NCBI GenBank assembly: GCA_036971615.1
Contig: JAYKKR010000007.1
Location: 1,922,001 to 1,986,000, forward strand
Source of the DNA: Amyloporia xantha
Lineage: Eukaryota; Basidiomycota; Agaricomycetes; Polyporales; Adustoporiaceae
Reading direction: 5' to 3'
DNA length: 64,000 bases
Shown here: in pieces, positions 57,330-64,000 of the stretch
How the letters are laid out: each line of letters begins with the position of its first letter
Numbering within the stretch: the first letter of the stretch is position 1
Position numbers and translations under genes: made by a program
Notes under the pieces: generated by a model
What the model was told of the DNA's origin: nothing
Seen by the model: the letters and a program-made list of their open reading frames with translations, nothing else
The model's database searches: none

Positions 57330-57812
57330 TTAGGACGACAGCGAAGATGCAGTGATAGGACGTGGCTGCTCATTTGCCACCGCATCTGCTCGGAAACGAT
57401 TTCCGATGCGCTTGATTTCTTCCTCGAGCTGGGTGAGGTTATTGCACCTCAAAATGCCTGCGCCCTTCAGCCTCTCAAGAGCTCGCATGACCCAAACGCG
57501 GCAAGTGAAGCCTCCCGAGTTGAGTTGATGGTCATCAGCCCTCATAATGGCGTCGAGTTGTGAAAAGCGGCTGGTCGGTATGTCTTTGGCAACGCGTACC
57601 AAGCATACTAGGAGGAAGGACTTCAACACACCGCCCGTGGGACCGTGATCGGCTATCCAGTAAGAACCGATGGATTTGATGTGGTACTTCACCCCCAAAC
57701 GGTTTACACCGGGAGCATGCAAGTACAATCCCCAATGGAAAGTTGTATCTGCAAGATTTTCGGATCGCAGGTAGAGAACAACGTAAAGCGCATTAGGCTC
57801 AAGTGTAGACAT
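57330..57812 (-). CDS. Small uncharacterised basidiomycete protein family, copy 2
   Basis: About 160 residues, starting MSTLEPNALYVVLYLRSENL. It shares with the 40804-41274 gene the blocks TTFHWGLYLH, KYHIKSIG, ADHGPTGGVLKSFLLVCLVRVAKDIPT, TCRVWVMRALERL, LEEEIKRIGNRF and NEQPRPI. No signal peptide or membrane segment. The invariant His and Cys residues (FHW, LH, YH, TCR) are suggestive but I cannot assign a reaction. This copy has an intact ATG and a single open exon. Confidence 0.75.
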   Translation of the reverse strand: MSTLEPNALYVVLYLRSENLADTTFHWGLYLHAPGVNRLGVKYHIKSIGSYWIADHGPTGGVLKSFLLVCLVRVAKDIPTSRFSQLDAIMRADDHQLNSGGFTCRVWVMRALERLKGAGILRCNNLTQLEEEIKRIGNRFRADAVANEQPRPITASSLSS

Positions 57813-58456
57813 GGCTGTGATTGCGAGAACTGGTGAATGTCCCCTCTGAATCAGCTCAAATTGAGAAGAGAAAATGTGGCACAACGCACCAGTGTTACGA
57901 TTTGATGAGGGTCTTTGTGCTTGGGGCTTCGAGAAAACAGACGGGAGATTCTGAGAGAAGTGGTATGCTTACCGTCTTTTATGTGCTGTACTATATAGCG
58001 TCTGTCCAAAGCAACGACTCCCGTATTCCGGTCAGACTTGTCACCATCATTCTGACGGTGGGGCTGTTAGGGAAAGTGGGCTCGTTCAGGCAGGTCCCTC
58101 ATCTGGATGCAACAAATCTGCAGTCAACTGAGCTTCAAATGGCAATCCGTGAACGATACATCCGATACAAGGACCGTGTATCACACTCGTCTGCCTTCCT
58201 TGATGAAGCTGCCACAAGTTGCTAGAGATGGCCGATACAACTGGACCCAGGAGCAGGAAGCGCAGTCCTTCTAGTGCACTGCACATGAACAGCACATCAA
58301 CCACGTTCGGCTTCAAGAACGGAGACGCACCTCAGATATTCTAACACCGAGTCAAACGATTCCGATGGAGTTATAGCGATGTCTAGAGAGAGACATTACT
58401 CCATAGAGGAGAAATGCAGACTCATCATATCTGGGGTTCACGGATAGTGCAGTACA
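57813..58456. other. Intergenic, nothing recognised
   Basis: Includes the upstream region of the small-family gene. No supported gene. Confidence 0.4.
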
Positions 58457-58484
58457 ACGGCAGCTGTAGGAAGCTAGATCCTTG

Positions 58485-58848
58485 TATCAGGTATCTCTTT
58501 TGGTTGAAGAACTGTTTGTGCAATACCCCCGAAGATTGAACAGCACGTAGCTTTGTATACGACTGCAAGCCGATGACCGACGTAGTCACATCTCGCAAGT
58601 CCCTCAACAACCGCATCACCGTATATAATTTCCAAATCCAACAGATGTGAGTCATCGTGGCGCCACATAGCCCACTGACCATAAGGTCCTGACCCAAATA
58701 TTAGGATACTAGGGTGAAGAATCCGTGATGATCGATGTTAGAATGGAACCATGCCGTGGAAAGATCCATCAAAATGCACAAGAGCGAGTTTGAACACATC
58801 ACTTAGCAGATGTCTGGGTACCCGTCTACGTTTGGGCGCCATGTTTAG
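58485..58848 (-). CDS. Hypothetical small protein, weak
   Basis: Minus strand from an ATG near 58843: MAPKRRRVPRHLLSDVFKLALVHFDGSFHG. An in-frame TAA lies in a stretch that could be a short intron (CTAAC-like branch and CCTAG acceptor, but a weak donor). After it comes GPYGQWAMWRHDDSHLLDLEIIYGDAVVEG and KEIPDTRI before a TAG. Protein-like composition suggests a real or recently decayed gene. No family recognised, and the exact borders are approximate. Confidence 0.3.
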
Positions 58849-59628
58849 TTGAAGACCACGCGCGAACTGGTCGTATACATCACCCTGAAAAGTGGACACT
58901 CAAATGTTAGCGGTGGACCTTTTCTGGTATAGCATAGAAAGAGAAGAACTATGAGATAGCAGAGCCACCGCAGGCACAGTAATGAATCGTCGTTTTTCAC
59001 TGACAGAGCCTTGAATAAACTTGACATCACTCTATCTTGTCCAGGGCAAACATTATTTAGGAGATTGTAAAGTTACATATAATGGTAAAAATTAATCCAA
59101 GGCTGCTCACCTAGCGGACTCGGTATGTTCGACGCCACATAAACTAATAGAACACGAAAACGTGCCGGCATCATACTGCGACTGAATTCGACGAGTACAT
59201 GAGTCGTCGAAGGATTATGCTCGGCGCTGTAAGATATTCAGAACATGTGTGCACATAGACGTACTGAATCGGGTTTATGTAGTCATTGATGGTATAAGTC
59301 ATCGATGAATGCACAGTAGTACGGTGCGGCCAGCTGGGCACCGGTGAGACGCGTCACAATCACGTGATCGAATTTGTGGCGTTCGCTTAGTTGGTTTGGG
59401 CCGTTTGGCAGTTTCCGTCCACCGTTGCCCCCAAGAGAAATCAGCTTCTTCATATTATTCAGTAGTCTTCCCTTGTTAATCATCTATAACCATGTCTCTG
59501 TTGCCATCTTCTGTAAGAACGCATTTCGAGTCGTTAAAGCGATATTCGTGATTTACCTATTGCTTTGGATAGGCGAATAAAGAGTCCTACCTGCCCTTCC
59601 CTCCTCATGCCAAAGAGGATCCAAATGG
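58849..59628. other. Intergenic, nothing recognised
   Basis: AT-rich, about 780 bp. The last part contains sequence similar to the upstream coding part of the sister APH gene (CTGCCCTTCCCTCC), so the second APH gene may start further upstream than the Met used here. Confidence 0.4.
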
Positions 59629-60459
59629 ATGAATCGACTTCGGGGATTCGTCCACCGCTGTCTAGCTGAACTCTCCATGAGATACTGCGAGTGGGCTGGC
59701 ATTCCTCGCGAGGGTTGTGTTTTTCCTCTGCCTTTCAACACCATCCTCAAATGGACCGATGGCACCCGCGAAGAAGAAGCCATAGCGATGATCTCTGCGC
59801 GTGCCATAGGTCTTCCTGTACCGCGCGTAATATCGTTTGGCGATCATGGACCAGGAGAAAACGGGTCCATTCTCATGACACGCATTCCAGGACAACTGCT
59901 CAACGACGTCATCCGCGGTATGCCCACTTCAGAAAGAGAAACTATTGCGGCTGAACTGGACGTTCTTATTCGTCGCATGCGAATGTACGAGAATCCATTT
60001 GGCTCGCGGGTTTGTACGGTGGATGGTGCTGCTATACGCAGTCACCGTGTTCCCGGTCTTCGAGCTGGTCCTTCCGCCGACACTGTCTCTTTTTACGATG
60101 AGTTGGTTTCCACTGCTCATCCGATATGGTGGAAAGGCAAGGAGGACCAATATGAAGGGCTTGTTGCCACCTATCGTCGTTTATACAACATGTCGCACAG
60201 GCTTGTGTTTACTCACGGGGATCTGCGTGACCACAATATCATGGTGGAGAACGGGCATATTACAGGTATAATCGACTGGGAGTGCGCTGGCTGGCTCCCT
60301 GAGTACTGGGAGTTCACGACGATGGTGCGCGGACCGAGACTGTCTGACAAAATTCTGTGGCATCGGTTCGTGCTGTCGCTTCCTAGCAATACGTATCAGA
60401 CGGAATATGAGTCTGAGTGGTCGCTATGGTTGTTGACCCAGGACAGCTGGGGACATTGA
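59629..60459 (+). CDS. Aminoglycoside phosphotransferase (APH)-like kinase, copy 2
   Basis: 276 residues from MNRLRGFVHRCLAELSMRYCEWAG. Same blocks as copy 1: ILKWTDGTREEEAIAMI, VPRVISFGDHG, ILMTRIPGQLLNDVI, then HGDLRDHNIMVENG (catalytic Asp and metal-binding Asn) and IIDWECAGWLPEYWEF, ending LWLLTQDSWGH. It is intact from this Met. A short homologous stretch just upstream in another frame hints at about 15 more N-terminal residues in the ancestral protein. The substrate is unknown; antibiotic resistance should not be inferred. Confidence 0.85.
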   Translation: MNRLRGFVHRCLAELSMRYCEWAGIPREGCVFPLPFNTILKWTDGTREEEAIAMISARAIGLPVPRVISFGDHGPGENGSILMTRIPGQLLNDVIRGMPTSERETIAAELDVLIRRMRMYENPFGSRVCTVDGAAIRSHRVPGLRAGPSADTVSFYDELVSTAHPIWWKGKEDQYEGLVATYRRLYNMSHRLVFTHGDLRDHNIMVENGHITGIIDWECAGWLPEYWEFTTMVRGPRLSDKILWHRFVLSLPSNTYQTEYESEWSLWLLTQDSWGH

Positions 60460-61590
60460 TGCAGTACGTCTTTGCATATGTTACCACTGTGGTATTCATA
60501 TTTATCATGACTGTAATAAAACAGCGCTTGAGAACGAATATACCACCAGGTTTTCTAACACGTTTAGCTTTCGTATACGCACGATGCTTCTATGTACCCT
60601 ATCGCAGTGCAAGAAATCGTGACCTTCACCCTATGACTCGTGAGGCGTGTCGATGGTTGCCAGGCACTTGGCGCTGTTTGCAATTGCCATTCTTTGGGTG
60701 GACAACACTGGAGACGAGCCAGCCAAAATGATGCTTCAAATATGTAATCTGCGGCACCAATAACGAGCTGTTGCACTAAGACAGATGATTGGTCTCAAAT
60801 GCAGTCTACAGAATTCACCACCTGTCGCTTATCAATAGCCTGTGTTTTCGATCGTGGCGTTGTCCGTCGAAGTGACTGGGAGAAGGTGAGGAAACTAGTT
60901 CCGGTAGTAACATAGCTCTCAGAGACTGCTCACAGTAAATGGCATCACCTGAATTGGGAGACCTGCAGCCCTTGATCCGGTACGCAATATCTGTTTGAAA
61001 GACGGGCCAAGGTTTTCAATGCAATTCATTGAGAAAAGTCTCGAAGGTTGAATGCAAATGATGAGAATACATGCACTGGAGTCTTTTCTTGGGGGTAACA
61101 GAACTTTCTGTTATTTTTGATAGCATCGCTGATATCTTCCTTTCCTCGCCCGTCACGCGTGCTACGAGGTCATCTTGCTGTGCACCAAGCCGAATTGCAA
61201 GCTTAAGGCCGTAGATTAGTCGGATTACGACGCAGCATCGAAGAGGCGTTCAATGAGGACGCAATTTGTGATACCGGCTTGTGCGGCGGGGGATGATCCA
61301 CAGCGAGTATTGCATCTATCGTGTGCGTGTGTCGAACCATTGGTCGCTCGCTTAAGGACCTTGACCGAGTCTGGAAGTTTATTCTTGTGGCCATTGTCTC
61401 CGAGCTCCGACAATCTTGTCACGTCTTTGGTAATCAATTAAAGTAAATCTGAAGTGAGAGGAGAGAAACTGAATAGTATAGAAGACATAATACATCGAGT
61501 ATTCCAATAGTCAAGGAATGTCATACCCTTCGAGGCTGCGCATCCATCTTCAGTATCATCGTACATTACTGCAGGTATCCACACAGTCAA
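60460..61590. other. Intergenic, nothing recognised
   Basis: About 1.1 kb with only short random frames. Contains the 3' regions of the two flanking convergent genes. Confidence 0.45.
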
Positions 61591-63092
61591 TCATTTCGCG
61601 TAGAAATAAGTCGCTTCGAGTCGAGACTTGACATAGTCTCCAGCGGTAACGACTTCGTATTTGGCAGGATTCTCTTCGGATACACACCCCGGTAATGGCT
61701 CATCACGCGGGAATATCAATTTGAACATCCATAATACTAGAGGTATGGACGCCCTCACCTCGAGTTTGACGTTGTAGTCTGTCCCAAAGAATAGGGGAAT
61801 AGAGTAGCGCTCGACGCCTGACCGGTTCACTGCTCTATGTACGGTCGACTTGAACACGTCGTCTGTGAGAAATGAGAGTCGCGTCAGGATGTGAATGTGC
61901 ACAATCTACAAGGGCACATACTTGTCCACCTCGCGAACTGATCACCCAAGCTTGTATCCGTGAGGTCAGTGACAGCTAGTAGGCTACAGAAGGCAAGCCT
62001 CACTTTACGACGAGCGTGCCAGGTATGGGGATGGCATCTATCCACTTGCCCTCAGCGTTTACAACTTGCAGCGCTTGCACCTGATCTTGCCATAGTATTG
62101 TGAAACACTACGCGCACCGTCAATGGCTGTCATCATGTCATCATGAATCGATGAGTGACCTCATAACTGCAATCGACAGGTCACGTTAACAGGCATAACG
62201 GTGCCTTTTCAATGTTACCCACTCTGTATGTGCTCCGATACCCTCTATGCGACCATCAACTGTACCAGTTTGAGGTGGGTAATATAGAAGCCGCATGATT
62301 GCTGCAGGCTTTGTGGTCTGTTGGGAAGTCAGTGATAGTAAATATGCTATCTGACGCGGCAATACCTTATCATCGAAGAAGCTTTCCGGCAAGTCTAGGG
62401 CCAGCGCGAAGAGAGGAAAGAGAAGTTTCCCGAGCCGCACGGCAGCATGGCTAGAGAGGGAAGTTTGAGCAGCGGCAGAATGACAAGATTTGGTGCCTCA
62501 TTCACTAGTAGTCAAGACAAGCTTCTCTGAACCCGGGAAGCCCGTCTGGCCAGACATTCTGGCCCATCATGGCACCATCGTCGCGTCGGCGACTATTGCC
62601 GGTCTCAATCTCTTCCCAGCCGAGGTCAAAGCCTTCATGTAGGTCACCGCGGTTCTCTGGGTTTGTGTTCTCGCCTAAGAGGGCAGTGTATCCCTTGAAG
62701 TTAGGGCTCTTGTGGATGTCCAGTGCCATCTTGGTATCCGACGGCAAGGAGAAAAACCTATGCGCGCCATCTAAAGTATCGTTGATGGTCAACTGAGGGA
62801 TCGTATGGTTCTTGACTGCATAGTATAAGGCATGGTTTGAACTACTCCCGGGATGCAGATTCTTGTTTCACGGACCATAGAAGAAACCGACATTTATGCA
62901 CGCATCTCGAATCTCATCTGCTAATGCTCTCCGCAGTACAGGGTCAGTGCTGGTTGCATTCTGTATATCACTTGAGGGTTAGAGCGGTCAGCGTAGTATT
63001 ATACCCTCGTTGAACAAAGAACTACTGCACAGCACTTACATCACAGGGATTTGCTCGAAGGTGCTCTCAGTGCGGTTATTGCCCATAACCAT
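61591..63092 (-). CDS. 2-oxoglutarate/Fe(II)-dependent dioxygenase (isopenicillin-N-synthase-like fold)
   Basis: Soluble oxidase of the gibberellin oxidase/IPNS-like group. Start near 63092 (MVMGNNRTESTFEQIPVID). Exons split by small introns encode DPVLRRALADEIRDACINVGFFYVKNH, then the DIOX_N part with HRFFSLPSDTKMALDIHKS and FKGYTALLGENT, then LGKLLFPLFALALDLPESFFDD and LLYYPP. The iron site begins GIGAHT-DYECFTILWQD (H-x-D, split by an intron after the Thr codon). GTLVVNLGDQFARWTNDVFKSTVHRAVN follows with the distal His, then RYSIPLFFG (2OG-binding R-x-S). The last exon ends RLEATYFYAK. All ligands are present. Often found in secondary metabolism; the substrate is unknown. Confidence 0.9.
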
Positions 63093-63923
63093 TGGACGTT
63101 CGTCGGTTCCGTTCTCGCGTGTCTTCATCAGGCAGCACGGCAGAAGCACTTCTACGAATGAATACTCACAGTAATTGGATTTAAACGTAAATGTTATGTT
63201 CGGATTTAGGAACCAACTAGTCTTCGTTGCTTGACGAGGATAGTCGTTCTCTGTAAGAGGAATCACTGCAACTTGAACTTGAAGATCCCGAACACTGGGC
63301 GAACCGATTGGATCGAATTGGACTAGCACCGTGACGCGCACGTGTGGACGGTGTGGTAGCCATTTCTCCGGGTCGTACATCGTCGCACTGTCAGTGTTAG
63401 GCTGCACCAGGTATGTTATTGCCAAGTGCTCTCATGTCACCAGCTTGTGTGAAACACGCGAGTTTCATATCATTTACTATCAATTGCCTGAATGTGCCTT
63501 ATTGCGACCTACAAGTCTCCGAATCATCAGAGGTAAAGAGACAGCCTCTACTCACGGGTCTAGACGTCGTTCTGCCCAAGCTAAATACAAGCCAGGTGAA
63601 TGTTCTATTATCGGGCTGTGGTCTCTCAGGTTCCTTGGATTGCACAGAACTGCACGCGCCACGAGGAGCATTCTGGAGCATGCCGTAAGTTTATCACTTA
63701 GGATTCGATTCCACCCACAAGATGTCATTGAGTTTGAGTTGGTGAGATTCCAAGCTTCTCCTTATCTGTGCTTCAGTCAGCTTCTGTGAAATTTGGCTCC
63801 GCGTCTGGCGTCCGATATGAACGTCGCATCTACAAAAGTGTCGGTCCAGAGACACCCCACATCACTGAGTAGCTCTGCCTCAGCTTCGAGCTCGATCTCT
63901 CTGTCTGTACTCCATCTGCAATA
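63093..63923. other. Upstream region of the dioxygenase and of the next gene
   Basis: 830 bp between divergent starts. Open frames on both strands (63036-63425 minus, 63331-63789 plus) have no recognisable family and overlap each other, so I do not call them genes. Confidence 0.4.
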
Positions 63924-64000
63924 ATGAAGAACACAGAAGATGTGTACGTAAAGGCTCTGGGTGACCCGGACTTCGGGGCGCGAGAGAAGGAAGACACTAT
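63924..64000 (+). CDS. Unidentified gene, 5' end only
   Basis: An ATG opens MKNTEDVYVKALGDPDFG and stays open to the window edge (about 25 codons), ending in a charged stretch. Too short to identify. Called because of its position after a pyrimidine-rich stretch (63850-63920) and its protein-like composition. Confidence 0.35.
   Translation, partial: MKNTEDVYVKALGDPDFGAREKEDT

Noticed and set aside
63036..63425. Separate minus-strand gene upstream of the dioxygenase
   Set aside because: It overlaps the dioxygenase first exon in the same frame and its upstream part has no recognisable family; most likely the promoter region read through.
1..64000. CRISPR arrays, bacterial operons, rRNA and tRNA genes
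   Set aside because: Genome is eukaryotic; no regularly spaced repeats and no tRNA cloverleaf or rRNA sequence that I could recognise.

Overview
This is a gene-rich nuclear segment from a basidiomycete fungus, most likely an Agaricomycete. Genes carry many short introns of about 50-60 nt with GTNNGT donors and CTNAC-type branch points. The gene content fits: a DUF6589 protein, paired P450s, a secreted GH16 glucanase, Vts1 and Fzo1, and several families I know only from mushroom-forming fungi.

Layout. 1-730: the 5' part of an aldo/keto reductase (minus strand). 933-1733: two tiny foldback (MITE-like) elements. 1763-8632: a complete DNA transposon with related inverted ends and a perfect 9-bp target duplication, carrying a RecQ-type helicase gene (minus) and a divergently transcribed DUF6589 gene (plus), both open. 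8812-9475: a HIT-family nucleotide hydrolase. 10231-33716: a large host gene (N-terminal helical region, EF-hand, two ZZ-like zinc clusters), split inside an intron by an 18.8-kb nest of mobile elements. The nest is a Ty1/copia element (12796-31621, minus strand, TSD TATTT). Its two otherwise identical LTRs each contain a different CATCAG-ended element, and its gag is broken by an 11.6-kb chromovirus-like Ty3/gypsy element (17191-28813, plus strand, TSD GCCGT). The larger CATCAG element (29508-31462) carries a decayed piece of a host Sch9-like protein kinase gene, intron included.

33867-37944: two tandem P450 genes. 38195-39987: glutathione synthetase. 40804-41274: a small family of unknown function, with a paralogue at 57330. 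42090-43219: a short-chain dehydrogenase. 43979-44904: 14-3-3. 45759-47780: GH16. 49590-52228: mitofusin Fzo1. 53111-55302: Vts1. 56000-56895 and 59629-60459: paired aminoglycoside-phosphotransferase-like kinases. 61591-63092: a 2-oxoglutarate/Fe(II) oxygenase. 63924-end: start of an unidentified gene.

The most unusual items are the DUF6589/RecQ transposon with its probable MITE satellites, the kinase-capturing CATCAG element, and the gypsy element. The gypsy element is peppered with the hexamer CGGTCT/AGACCG and carries an antisense, intron-containing gene for a six-cysteine zinc-cluster/coiled-coil protein. Many genes, including housekeeping ones, carry single-base frameshifts in homopolymers. 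I read these mainly as residual assembly indels rather than true gene death.
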